Assembly: GCA_963169645.1 (NCBI GenBank)
Contig: CAUJCO010000007.1
Location: 226,737-290,736 of the forward strand
DNA from: Bacteroidota bacterium
Lineage (GTDB): Bacteria > Bacteroidota > Bacteroidia > Chitinophagales > JADIYW01
Length of the DNA stretch: 64,000 nucleotides
Direction of reading: 5' to 3'
In this document: positions 8,588 through 17,382 of the stretch, one piece after another
Layout of the letters: each line of letters opens with the position of its first letter
Position numbering within the stretch: position 1 is the first letter of the stretch
Notes under the pieces: model-generated
Database searches by the model: none
Seen by the model: only the letters and a program-made list of their open reading frames with translations
Told to the model about the DNA's origin: nothing
Program-made: the position numbers and the translations under genes

Positions 8588-8740
8588 TGGGCTATTTTAC
8601 GAACAAAATAAACAGGATTTCAGTATTATTCAAATTATCTATTGAAATTATCTTTGAATAAGAAAAATTATCCAATCCCAATATTGCAGATAGGACAATA
8701 ACTAACATCGAATTCTTTAGTAACTTGCGATTAATTATCT

Positions 8741-9391
8741 ATGAAAACAGAAGCACATACAATACAAACACAAAAAACTGCCCGAGTATTTACGTACGGA
8801 ACACTATCTGAAAAAACAGAAATTATTTGGCTCGTTACACATGGATATGGTTTTTTAGCCGAATACTTTATTAAAAAATTTGAGGTATTGCCATCGGATA
8901 AACATTTTGTCATTGTTCCGGAAGCACTAAATCGGTTTTATTTAAAAGATATGAAAGGTCGTGTGGGTGCATGTTGGATGACCTCTGAAGATAGAGAAAA
9001 TGAAATCAAAGACTACATTCAATACTTAGATAATATTTACGAAACATTTATTTTACAAACGAATGCAAAAATCGTTGGTTTGGGCTTTTCTCAAGGTGTG
9101 GCCACTATGGCACGATGGGCAATGCATGCACCAAACAAGCTGAATCGCATTGTATTTTGGGGCGGAAGCATTCCCAACGAATGTTTGACCGATGTCAAAT
9201 GGCTTAATGAACTTTCTCCCTATTTATTGGTAGGCGACGAAGATGAGTTCATCAATGCAGAAATGTACGAAACAGTAAAGAAAAACTTAGATAACATTGG
9301 CTTAATATTTTCACATTTTTTTTACAAAGGTGGACATGCTATTTTAACTGAACCTTTAATGCAACTCTGTGACGAGTTAACAAATCCGTAA
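8741..9391 (+). CDS. Alpha/beta hydrolase, carboxylesterase/phospholipase-like
   Basis: A 216-residue cytoplasmic serine hydrolase of the esterase/phospholipase (COG0400-like) type. The nucleophile elbow is GLGFSQG with S117. The acidic residue is probably in VGDEDEF (near D168) and the base is H199 in YKGGHAI. The oxyanion region is VTHGYGF. No signal peptide is present. A possible -7 octamer TATCTTTG lies at 8649-8656, giving a leader of about 80 nt. The substrate cannot be told from the sequence. Confidence 0.8.
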   Translation: MKTEAHTIQTQKTARVFTYGTLSEKTEIIWLVTHGYGFLAEYFIKKFEVLPSDKHFVIVPEALNRFYLKDMKGRVGACWMTSEDRENEIKDYIQYLDNIYETFILQTNAKIVGLGFSQGVATMARWAMHAPNKLNRIVFWGGSIPNECLTDVKWLNELSPYLLVGDEDEFINAEMYETVKKNLDNIGLIFSHFFYKGGHAILTEPLMQLCDELTNP

Positions 9392-9402
9392 AAAAGCGGC
9401 AG

Positions 9403-9410
9403 TATCTTTG
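9403..9410 (+). promoter_or_regulatory. -7 promoter octamer TATCTTTG of the rlpA-like gene
   Basis: Exact TAnnTTTG match followed by CA, 48 bp before the ATG at 9458 and only 12 bp after the preceding stop codon, so the RlpA-like gene has its own promoter. Confidence 0.6.
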
Positions 9411-9457
9411 CATCATCTTTTTAGGCAAACTAATTTCTAATCAAAACCAAATTTGCC

Positions 9458-10315
9458 ATGAAAAATGTTCTAACAACTATTTTATTTATTGTTTCATTTT
9501 CACTCGCTAATGCTGCACAAACAGAATATGGCGTTGCCTCTTACTATGGTACTTATTTCCATGGGAGATCAACCGCCAGTGGTGAAAAATACAATCAATA
9601 TGCTTTAACAGCAGCACACAAAACATTGCCATTAGGTACTATTGTAAAAGTAACCAATGAGCAAAATAAAAAATCTGTTTTTGTAAAAATCAATGATAGA
9701 GGTCCATACGTTAAAGGTAGAATTATCGACCTTTCAACAAAAGCAGCTGATTTATTGGGTTACAAAAACAAAGGTACTACCAAAGTAAAAGTAGAAATAG
9801 TAGAAAAGGATAAAGCTCCGGATGATTTATTAGATGCTAGCTTAGATATCGCGAATCAACATGGTATCAAGGAAACAGATACTACTACTACAGCCTCTGT
9901 AATGAAAACAGGAAAAGAGACCGCGAACACGGAAAATGTGGACGAACACAAAGAAGATATTGCTAACAACAGCAATGCTCCCATTCCGATGCCAATTACC
10001 GAAGTAAAAGATGCCAACTCCAATGCCACCACTAATCGTTCATCCTATTATATCATCAGCAAATTAGATACTACCAAAAAAGGTTTCTACGGGCTTCAAT
10101 TAGGTGTATTTTCCGACATGAATGTATTATTAGCAATCATTGCAGATTTAGAAGCGCAATACAAACAAAATATGTTGGTGCATCAAGAAGATTTGAATGG
10201 AAAAACCGTGTATAAATTATATATGGGAAAATTCCAAAACAGAGCCTATGCTGATGCATTAAAATCTGTATTATCTAATAAATATAGTGATGCATTTGTA
10301 GTGAAATACGAATAA
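9458..10315 (+). CDS. RlpA-like septal ring protein with DPBB and SPOR domains
   Basis: A 285-residue exported protein. Signal peptide MKNVLTTILFIVSFSLANAA; then a double-psi beta-barrel domain (GVASYYGTYFHGRSTASGE, LPLGTIVKVTN, VKINDRGPYVKGRIIDLS) with the conserved NDRGP; a low-complexity Thr/Asn/Glu linker; and a C-terminal SPOR-like repeat (FYGLQLGVFSDMNVL ... YKLYMGKFQNRAYADALKS). RlpA proteins act at the septum, and some are lytic transglycosylases on denuded peptidoglycan, which SPOR domains bind. No lipobox is seen, so this one is probably periplasmic rather than a lipoprotein. Confidence 0.88.
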   Translation: MKNVLTTILFIVSFSLANAAQTEYGVASYYGTYFHGRSTASGEKYNQYALTAAHKTLPLGTIVKVTNEQNKKSVFVKINDRGPYVKGRIIDLSTKAADLLGYKNKGTTKVKVEIVEKDKAPDDLLDASLDIANQHGIKETDTTTTASVMKTGKETANTENVDEHKEDIANNSNAPIPMPITEVKDANSNATTNRSSYYIISKLDTTKKGFYGLQLGVFSDMNVLLAIIADLEAQYKQNMLVHQEDLNGKTVYKLYMGKFQNRAYADALKSVLSNKYSDAFVVKYE

Positions 10316-10392
10316 TTTCACTTTAGGGAACTTCCCGAAATATTTTATTGTTTAGTTTAGGTATAAAAATTAAACCAAACCAACCAACCACT

Positions 10393-10441
10393 ATTCGGAT
10401 ACATTGCAAGGGTTCGCTGTTGTACTGTATCCGAATTTATT
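10393..10441 (+). terminator. Probable terminator after the rlpA-like gene
   Basis: ATTCGGATACA and its reverse complement form a perfect 11-bp inverted repeat (10393-10403 / 10426-10436) with a 22-nt loop, followed by a T-rich stretch. The large loop is unusual for a terminator. Confidence 0.5.
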
Positions 10442-10469
10442 TTTCCTTCTAATTTATTTTCTTTGCATT

Positions 10470-10637
10470 GGTTTGTGTCTCACAAACCAAAATTGAAATA
10501 TTTCGTGCGGACACGAACCATGGCTTGTGAAATGTGCCCTTCCTTGTTTGTGCCTTCACAAACCAAAATTGAAATGTTTCGTGCGACACGAACCATGACT
10601 TGAGAAATATTTCGTGCGGACACGAACTATGGCTTGA
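10470..10637. repeat. Cluster of REP-like palindromes
   Basis: Small perfect stems follow one another: GGTTTGTG-TCT-CACAAACC (10470-10488), TTCGTG-CGGA-CACGAA (10502-10517), TTTGTG-CCTT-CACAAA (10547-10562), TTCGTG-CGA-CACGAA (10578-10592) and TTCGTG-CGGA-CACGAA (10611-10626). They sit in a degenerate tandem unit of about 76 bp (10481-10556, repeated from 10557, and a third partial copy from about 10603). The unit begins CACAAACCAAAATTGAAAT. The 323-bp gap between the convergent rlpA-like and GMC genes contains only this cluster and the preceding hairpin. Confidence 0.75.
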
Positions 10638-10638
10638 A

Positions 10639-12243
10639 TTAATTTTGATGATAATCCGGATTAGCTGATTTCATAGGTATTTTGCTCATAGCACGTTCAG
10701 TAATTGCTGTGATACTCAAGCTCGGATTTACGCCCGGATTAGCAGAAATAGCACTTCCGTCGCACACCATCATATTTTTGTAATTAAATACAAAATTATC
10801 TTTATCGATAACGCCACTTTGTGCATCTTTTCCCATACAAGCACCGCCAAGAATATGTGCCGTAGTTGGAATTCCAAACAATGTCTCACTATTGATGACC
10901 ATTGCTTTTCCATCAACAATTTTTTCTACTTCGTGTGCAATTTCTTGTGCCTTCGGATTAAATGCTGTTGGTGCAGGACCAGAATCTAAGGTGGTTTTCA
11001 TGCCACCAATACTATTCCTTTTAAAACTCAAACTGGAATCAATACTTTCCATATACAATAAAATTTGTGTGCGTTTACTCCAATCATCTACAAAAAATAT
11101 TTTTAAGTTGGCAATTGGATGCACTACAAAATCTTTTATCATTCTATATAATCGAGAAAGGAATGTTTTACCATGTACCATTGGTGCCATGAAAATGCGC
11201 CAAAATCCTGCACCTTCAGAGTATTTTACCGGTTCAATATGTCGACTTTCATCTATATTAATAATAGAACCAATTGCAATTCCTTCAGAAAACGAAATAT
11301 CTTTTCGGAAGGTAGTTACACCAATCAAACTTTCAGAATTGGTACGTACGCCGGAACCTAATGTGTTCGATAAATTTGGCAAAGAAGATTCTTTTAATTT
11401 CAATAATAAATCAACCGTGCCTAATACACCACCGGAAAAAATTACCGACTTTGCCGTAACACTTCCTTTTTTAGGAAAATAAGAAAGTGCATCTTTATAT
11501 TTTATTTCATAACCGTTACTTCCATCTGGTTTTCCACTTAATGACATCACATCGTACACCAATTTTTTAGCAATAATTTCAGCTCCTAATTGCTGTGCTA
11601 AATGCAGATAGTTTTTATCCAACGTATTTTTTGCATTATACCGACAACCCAACATACAACCACCACATAAATTACATCCGGTTCTATCCGGTCCTTTTCC
11701 ATCGAAATATGGATCGGGAACCGTCTCTCCTATTTTGCCAAAATATACGGCAACATCTGTTTTTTCAAACGCTTCCGGTCTGCCCATTTTTTCAGCTAAC
11801 TCTTGCATCACCTTATCGCTTTTGCTCATATACGGATGTTTAGCTGCACCCAACATTTTTAAAGCTGTTGCATAAAAAGGTTTTAATACTTCTTCCCAAT
11901 TATCTAACCCTTTCCAATGTCCGGAATTATAAAATTCTGTTTTGGGAACCGGCAATGTATTCGCATAAACTAAGGAACCACCGCCCACGCCCACGCCACT
12001 CACAATAGCAACATGTCGATAAAAGGTTAATTTAAATAAACCTTGCATTCCTAATTTAGGCATCCACATCCACTTGCGTAAATTCCAATTGGTAGTTGGA
12101 AAATCTTCTTGATTTTTAAACCATTTTCCTTTTTCAATTACCAATACTTTATAGCCTTTTTCAGAAAGACGCAATGCTGATACAGAGCCACCAAAGCCAC
12201 TGCCTATAATGACATAATCGTAGTCGAATTGTTGGTTTGCCAT
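10639..12243 (-). CDS. GMC-family FAD oxidoreductase (cholesterol-oxidase-like) with a four-Cys motif
   Basis: A 534-residue flavoprotein. The N-terminal FAD motif is DYVIIGSGFGGSVSALRLSE, the second GMC signature is near GVGVGGGSLVYAN, and the C-terminal substrate/FAD block is MVCDGSAISANPGVNPSLSI with HILGGACMG before it. It has no signal peptide. C190, C193, C196 and C200 form CxxCxxCxxxC within DRTGCNLCGGCMLGCRYNA, a ferredoxin-like pattern found in a bacterial subgroup of this family, so an Fe-S cluster or disulfides are possible. The physiological alcohol substrate is unknown. It stands alone on the minus strand. Confidence 0.85.
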   Translation of the reverse strand: MANQQFDYDYVIIGSGFGGSVSALRLSEKGYKVLVIEKGKWFKNQEDFPTTNWNLRKWMWMPKLGMQGLFKLTFYRHVAIVSGVGVGGGSLVYANTLPVPKTEFYNSGHWKGLDNWEEVLKPFYATALKMLGAAKHPYMSKSDKVMQELAEKMGRPEAFEKTDVAVYFGKIGETVPDPYFDGKGPDRTGCNLCGGCMLGCRYNAKNTLDKNYLHLAQQLGAEIIAKKLVYDVMSLSGKPDGSNGYEIKYKDALSYFPKKGSVTAKSVIFSGGVLGTVDLLLKLKESSLPNLSNTLGSGVRTNSESLIGVTTFRKDISFSEGIAIGSIINIDESRHIEPVKYSEGAGFWRIFMAPMVHGKTFLSRLYRMIKDFVVHPIANLKIFFVDDWSKRTQILLYMESIDSSLSFKRNSIGGMKTTLDSGPAPTAFNPKAQEIAHEVEKIVDGKAMVINSETLFGIPTTAHILGGACMGKDAQSGVIDKDNFVFNYKNMMVCDGSAISANPGVNPSLSITAITERAMSKIPMKSANPDYHQN

Positions 12244-12489
12244 ATATAAAATTATATGAACAATATACCACTAAGGTTTGATATTTGAAATAAAATAGAG
12301 ATAAGAAATACGCTATTGGTTTTTCGATGAAACTATTACCAAGCTAAAACATCTTGATTATTGTATTGCTTAGAAATGAGAATCTCAACTTAAACAAAAT
12401 GGTAACAACAATATTGGAAATGACAGTTTATTAAAAAAATCTTACCAGAATTTACAATAAAAACAGTAAGCATTTGACCACGAATACAT

Positions 12490-13443
12490 CTACTTTTTAG
12501 TAAATTTTTCCCAGGCATTTTTGCAGAGTTGGTACGTAAGATACTCTATATAATACGCACCTTTTGCCGCATCTTTTAATACATCAAAATAAGATTCATG
12601 TTTTAGAATATGTTGAATATTTAGTGCTATGCGTTTGCCGAAATCTGTAGATGTATGTTGAATATCATGACTATTTATTAATAAACTATCACAACCACCA
12701 ATTAGGGCACTCATCGCTGCTGTTGTGTTGCGTAAGATGTTATAATTTTCATCGTTTGCATCAAAACGCACTATACTTGTTTCGGCGTGCAACCTTAATA
12801 AATATGGTTGTTTGCGCAAATCAACTACTTGTTTCCACAACCATCTAAATGCTCGTAATTTGGCAATTTCAAAAAAATAATTTTGTTTGATATAAAAGTG
12901 AAATTCTGTTGCGTTCGTAGCAATACCTTGTTGTAATGCCATTACTAACTCATCCGTAATTGTTGCTTGTTCTGGAATTGTACATACAACATTACAGCTA
13001 TTCGGCAATATCGATTCAATTGTTGATTTATTATCCGGAATAAAATTCTCCAATGTAACGGGTGCAATTTCGGTTAATATATCTTGGATTAAATGAGTTA
13101 TTTTTTCTGCTGTGTATGCCGTATGTTTTAAGTTGAACACAATAGCCGTTGCTCCATTTTGCAAAGCAGATAGTGCCATTTTATTGGCATTTTGGACATC
13201 ATCATCCACATCAATACGTGCAACAATATGCCAATTCTCAGTTTGTTTTTCCGGTATAGCTAATTGGTATTTTGCATTATCTTCTTTTGTATAAAATGGC
13301 AACACTTCTATATTTTCTTGTGTATGCCAAATTAATTTATCAAAAGATTCACCTTTTAAATCTTTAATGATTTTATTTTTCCATGTCTCTACAGAAACGG
13401 GTTGAAATTGCGCTACTACGGCTTCATACGATTCCTTCATCAT
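12490..13443 (-). CDS. Methylmalonyl-CoA mutase small subunit-like protein, short form
   Basis: A 317-residue protein resembling the N-terminal TIM-barrel part of the non-catalytic small subunit of B12-dependent methylmalonyl-CoA mutase (KDLKGESFDKLIWHTQENIE, WHIVARIDVDD, KLRAFRWLWKQV, NYNILRNTTAAMSALIGGCD). Family members usually have well over 400 residues and end in a cobalamin-binding-like domain that is absent here. The large catalytic subunit gene, normally adjacent, is not in this window. ATG may be at 13443 or 13440. A -7 octamer lies only 4-7 bp upstream. If functional, its partner must be encoded elsewhere. Confidence 0.78.
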   Translation of the reverse strand: MMKESYEAVVAQFQPVSVETWKNKIIKDLKGESFDKLIWHTQENIEVLPFYTKEDNAKYQLAIPEKQTENWHIVARIDVDDDVQNANKMALSALQNGATAIVFNLKHTAYTAEKITHLIQDILTEIAPVTLENFIPDNKSTIESILPNSCNVVCTIPEQATITDELVMALQQGIATNATEFHFYIKQNYFFEIAKLRAFRWLWKQVVDLRKQPYLLRLHAETSIVRFDANDENYNILRNTTAAMSALIGGCDSLLINSHDIQHTSTDFGKRIALNIQHILKHESYFDVLKDAAKGAYYIEYLTYQLCKNAWEKFTKK

Positions 13444-13447
13444 ACCA

Positions 13448-13455
13448 CAAAGATA
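13448..13455 (-). promoter_or_regulatory. -7 promoter octamer TATCTTTG of the mutase subunit gene
   Basis: On the minus strand TATCTTTG ends 4-7 bp before the two possible start codons (13443, 13440), which predicts a leaderless or nearly leaderless mRNA. Confidence 0.5.
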
Positions 13456-13482
13456 CTAAAGGATTTGTGATTGGATATTAAC

Positions 13483-16400
13483 TTATTTTACGCTCATAAT
13501 TTTTATTTCCACACGTTGATTAAGCGGTGAGCCCGGCGATGCAATTAGATGTTGTTTTCCATAACCTTTAAACGATAATCTATTTTTATCAATGCCTTTT
13601 TTTATGAGATAATCGACGCAGGTTTTAGCTCTATCATTGGATAATTTATTACAATAAACATCATCACACAAACCGTTCGTGTGGCCACCAATTTCAACTT
13701 TTAGCGTATTATTTTTCTTTAAAAAATCAACCACTTTATCCATTTCCGGATAAGAAGGAATTGTAAGAAAAGCTGCATCTGCCACGAAGAAAATTCTATC
13801 TGCAATTGCAACTGCACCCACTTCTATTGGCACATTAAACAAATCATATTTTTGTTGTAGTTCTGCATTCTTTGCCACATTTTGCTGCACTTTAGAAAGT
13901 GAATCAATTGAATTTTTCATGGTAAAAAATTCTTTTTCTTGTTGTTTGCGTAGCAATTCTAATTTAATTTTATCTTGCTCCATTTTTTGTTTTTCCGCAG
14001 CCAACTTGTCGCGTTCCTCTTGCATTTTTGCCAACAAATCATCCATTTGTTTCTTTTCTAATGCTAATTTTTCTTTTTCATTTTCAAGTTGAGAATTTTG
14101 TGCTAATAACTTTTCATTTTCAGCATTAAACGATTTACGTTGTGCTTCTAAATCAGAAATATCATTTTCCAACGTTTGCTTGCTCGCATCCATTTTTTGT
14201 ATAGCTGCTTGCATTTCTTGTTCTATTTTTTTTCGAGCTTGTTCTATCGAATCAAAATTAATACGTGGCTGTGATGGTGTTTGTACTGTCGTGTTTTCAT
14301 GAATTAATGTTGATTTTTCTTCTTGCACAACAGGAATACTATCATTTTGAATAGATGGTTGTGTCATATCTGAAACAAGCGTTGGTTTTACATCTGCTAC
14401 TTTAGGTATATCTGTAACCGTAGTTATTGCAGGAAGTACTTTATCATCAACAGCAGGTTTATTTAAATTGGCTAATTCTTCTTGTAATTTCTTGAGTTTA
14501 TCTTCATATTTATTGATAACCGCTTCTCGTTTTTGTGTTTGTTTTTCGTCCGGAACATACGCTACCGTTGGTTTTTCTTCTACAACGGGAGTTGTCTTTA
14601 CATTTTCCGTTTTAAGTGGTGTTGCTGAAGCGGTGACAACTGTTGGATTTTTCTGTTGTTTTTTTAAATCGTCTAATTTTTTTTGATAGTCATCATACTC
14701 TTGAGAAAATTTATCATCCACTTTTTCTTTTACCGGTTGTGGGTCATATGGTTTCGATTCGTAATAATACGGTGATGGAATAGTGGTGCTTTGTACAACT
14801 TGTTTTTGTTGTTGTTTCAATGCTTCTAACTTTTGTTCCATTTGGTCCGTATGTGCATTGTAAGTAGTAGTAACAGGTTGTGGATTCGGATATTGTTCCG
14901 CAATTGTTTTTGGTATAGATGAATTTGTATTTATTGTTGTATTCGGTTGTGAATTTGCTTGTTGTTGTTGCTGTTTTAATGCTGCTAATTTTTGCTGAAA
15001 ATCATCTTCAGGAATGTTGGCTGTGCGTAATGTATTTGGTGAAGAGATAGTCGGCTCCGATGCAGAAGTTGGTGCATTCACTTCATTTATTTGATACGGT
15101 GATGTTGGTGCACTTATTTTTTCGGTTGGTGCAACTACTGTCGTCTTAACGTTTTCACGCATCGGACTCTTAGTGATGCTGTTAATATTATCATCTGCCG
15201 GATTGATAGTTGGATTATTTTTTTGAGCTTCCCGTGCAGCTAATTCTTCTTTTGTTAATACGTGTGGAGCCGGTTTTACTGGTTTTGGTGGCTCAATATA
15301 ATTTACTACTTCTCTTTTATTAATAACAGTTGGTGTAGTGGCACTTGTAGGTGTTGGTGTGGTTGTTTTATTCGGTTGAACAGCAGCTTGTTGTTGCTTC
15401 AGGGCCTCTAATTTTTTTTGCAATTCATCTGTAGATGTTGGTGTAGAAATGGCAGGTTTTGTTGGCGTTGTCGAAATAGTAGGTTTAGGTGCAACAAGTG
15501 TAGAATTTGTTGAAATATTATCTGATTTAGTTGTATTATTGGCTACTAATTTTTTCATATCAACAAATTCCGGTCTTATTTCTTTTGGCAATCGTATGCG
15601 ATATAAATCATTCATACCAAACATCGTTTTTCCACTTGAAAAATAGGCATAATCACCGGCAGCAGGAATGGTATAATAAATATCCATTTCATCGCTGTTT
15701 ATTTTATCGCCTAAGTTCAATGGTTTTGACCAATTCGTCCAAGTGTCATCCAACCGTTTACTCATATACATATCGTAGCTTCCAAAGCCCGGATGACCAG
15801 TAGAAGAGAAATACAACGTTTTTCCATCGGCAGCCAGAAACACGCTTCCTTCTGCACCAACCGTATTAATGGTTGGTCCTAAATTTTTAGGTTTTGTCCA
15901 GGTACCATCGCTGTATTTTTGAGCAACATACAAATCTAAATCACCATAAGAATCATTACCCTGAACTGACATTAACACAACATTTTCGGTGATATTTAAA
16001 TAGTAGTGTGCAAATTCATTTTTATTGATTAAATCCGGAATCGGTAATGGCTTGGGTTTGCTCCAAGTGTTATCTTTTTGTTTGGTAGAAACGGATAATC
16101 CAGAAAAATTATACGTGTTTTTGATGTATTTATTCGCAACATACAATCTGTTATTATCTGCACTGATATAACAAGCAAAATTGTGTTCAGCCGTATTTAG
16201 TGGCGGCCCGATATTAACGGCTTTAGTAAATGCACCTGTTGGTAAAATTTCTGCATAATAAATATCATCGTTGAAAGCTGAAAGATTGTTATCATCCGAA
16301 AGTTTACGCGTAAAATATAATTTACTACCATCCGGCGAAATTAATGGAAGATGGTCGTAATAAGATGAATTTACATTTGGCCCTAAGTTCTCCGGCTGCC

Positions 16401-16989
16401 CAACAGTTTCGTTATAACGCAACACGTTAATTTGTTGTACATAAGGTGTTGTATTGGATGAAATTCCGATACAGTCAATTTCTTCTCTTCCGATAGTGGT
16501 ATTCGTGTTTATAACCAATTTTAATTTAGTTACATTATAGGTTGGTTTAATTTTAAAATAGGTCAACACATCACCCATTTTATAAGTAGGTTGTGGATTT
16601 GGATTTTCATAAACCGTATATTTTTTCCCTTTTGTATCGTACAAGATTATTTCTGCAACCGCACCGGAGTTATAATTCTCACCTACTATAACTTGTTGAA
16701 CCAATTGTGGCGTAGCAAAACCGACGGTAACAAATTCTTTTGAATTATTTTGGCTTTGAGGCGTCCAAGCATGTTGGGAAGACGCATATTTAGTTGAATT
16801 GGGATAACCCAAAACTTGCACTGCACTCCAACGGGTAGAGTTATCTCTAATTAAATCATCTTTATATTCCGAAGAAAAATCAACTACTATTGTTGCCCAT
16901 TGCATTTGTGCATGCACATTGCCAAAAACTATAAATTGTAAGCAAAAAAATGCAACTTTCGTAAAAACAGAAATGGATGTATTTTTCAT
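13483..16989 (-). CDS. Large OmpA-family protein with PD40 repeats and a repeated helical stalk
   Basis: A 1168-residue exported protein. Order: signal peptide ending NVHAQ; an N-terminal beta-rich domain; a propeller-like region of PD40/WD40-like repeats (SPDGSKLYFTRKL, AADGKTLYFSSTGHPGFGSYD); a Pro/Thr-rich region carrying five spaced copies of a motif like DELQKKLEALKQQQ (about residues 520-825); a long charged coiled coil (about 880-1000); and a C-terminal OmpA-like domain (KVEIGGHTNGLCDD, NDRAKTCVDYLIKKGI) that binds peptidoglycan. Such proteins anchor structures between outer membrane and cell wall in Bacteroidota; PD40-OmpA architecture recalls PorE-like T9SS parts. No clear transmembrane barrel is visible. 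Confidence 0.85.
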   Translation of the reverse strand: MKNTSISVFTKVAFFCLQFIVFGNVHAQMQWATIVVDFSSEYKDDLIRDNSTRWSAVQVLGYPNSTKYASSQHAWTPQSQNNSKEFVTVGFATPQLVQQVIVGENYNSGAVAEIILYDTKGKKYTVYENPNPQPTYKMGDVLTYFKIKPTYNVTKLKLVINTNTTIGREEIDCIGISSNTTPYVQQINVLRYNETVGQPENLGPNVNSSYYDHLPLISPDGSKLYFTRKLSDDNNLSAFNDDIYYAEILPTGAFTKAVNIGPPLNTAEHNFACYISADNNRLYVANKYIKNTYNFSGLSVSTKQKDNTWSKPKPLPIPDLINKNEFAHYYLNITENVVLMSVQGNDSYGDLDLYVAQKYSDGTWTKPKNLGPTINTVGAEGSVFLAADGKTLYFSSTGHPGFGSYDMYMSKRLDDTWTNWSKPLNLGDKINSDEMDIYYTIPAAGDYAYFSSGKTMFGMNDLYRIRLPKEIRPEFVDMKKLVANNTTKSDNISTNSTLVAPKPTISTTPTKPAISTPTSTDELQKKLEALKQQQAAVQPNKTTTPTPTSATTPTVINKREVVNYIEPPKPVKPAPHVLTKEELAAREAQKNNPTINPADDNINSITKSPMRENVKTTVVAPTEKISAPTSPYQINEVNAPTSASEPTISSPNTLRTANIPEDDFQQKLAALKQQQQQANSQPNTTINTNSSIPKTIAEQYPNPQPVTTTYNAHTDQMEQKLEALKQQQKQVVQSTTIPSPYYYESKPYDPQPVKEKVDDKFSQEYDDYQKKLDDLKKQQKNPTVVTASATPLKTENVKTTPVVEEKPTVAYVPDEKQTQKREAVINKYEDKLKKLQEELANLNKPAVDDKVLPAITTVTDIPKVADVKPTLVSDMTQPSIQNDSIPVVQEEKSTLIHENTTVQTPSQPRINFDSIEQARKKIEQEMQAAIQKMDASKQTLENDISDLEAQRKSFNAENEKLLAQNSQLENEKEKLALEKKQMDDLLAKMQEERDKLAAEKQKMEQDKIKLELLRKQQEKEFFTMKNSIDSLSKVQQNVAKNAELQQKYDLFNVPIEVGAVAIADRIFFVADAAFLTIPSYPEMDKVVDFLKKNNTLKVEIGGHTNGLCDDVYCNKLSNDRAKTCVDYLIKKGIDKNRLSFKGYGKQHLIASPGSPLNQRVEIKIMSVK

Positions 16990-17139
16990 AATTCGTTAAA
17001 ATAAATCAATATAAAAATAGGATAAAATCAAATACAAATGTTGTTTCTAACATTCTATCAATAGCATAACGAAAAAACAAGGCATTTTGTATGCCTGTTT
17101 GCTAATTTCTATTGTATTATTTTATCTTATTAATTATAT

Positions 17140-17382
17140 CTAAAGTAAGATAACAAATAATGCTCCAATAATTATACCATAAATTATTAAAAGAAATTTC
17201 CAAAATGGATTTGCTGATTTTAATTCCATAAACTCGAAGCCTACAATACAAAATTTTAGCACAGAAAGCAGCGTAACGATTGCAACAACGGCGGTTGACA
17301 AAAATGTATTGGCTATCCACGACGTTGCAATAGTAATAAAAATTAAAAACAGATAGGCGTATAAAGAAGTAGTTGATTTCAT
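17140..17382 (-). CDS. norF: NorF-like small membrane protein (cytochrome c oxidase subunit IV family)
   Basis: An 80-residue protein with three hydrophobic helices (AYLFLIFITIATSWIA, FLSTAVVAIVTLLSVL, FWKFLLIIYGIIIGALFVIL), matching the prokaryotic COX4-like family in which NorF falls. Its ATG follows the norE stop codon with no gap, so it is the last gene of norCBQDEF. In Paracoccus, NorE and NorF are not catalytic but help full NO reductase activity. No good terminator is visible in the 150 bp before the OmpA-family gene. Confidence 0.8.
   Translation of the reverse strand: MKSTTSLYAYLFLIFITIATSWIANTFLSTAVVAIVTLLSVLKFCIVGFEFMELKSANPFWKFLLIIYGIIIGALFVILL

Noticed and set aside
10470..10637. 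Short repeats that might be read as a CRISPR array
   Set aside because: Repeats are palindromes with 3-4 nt loops in a degenerate 76-bp unit, with no equal-sized unique spacers and no cas genes nearby.
14468..15803. Open frames antisense to the OmpA-family gene
   Set aside because: They follow the low-complexity codons of the real gene, have no domain or promoter, and are shadows.
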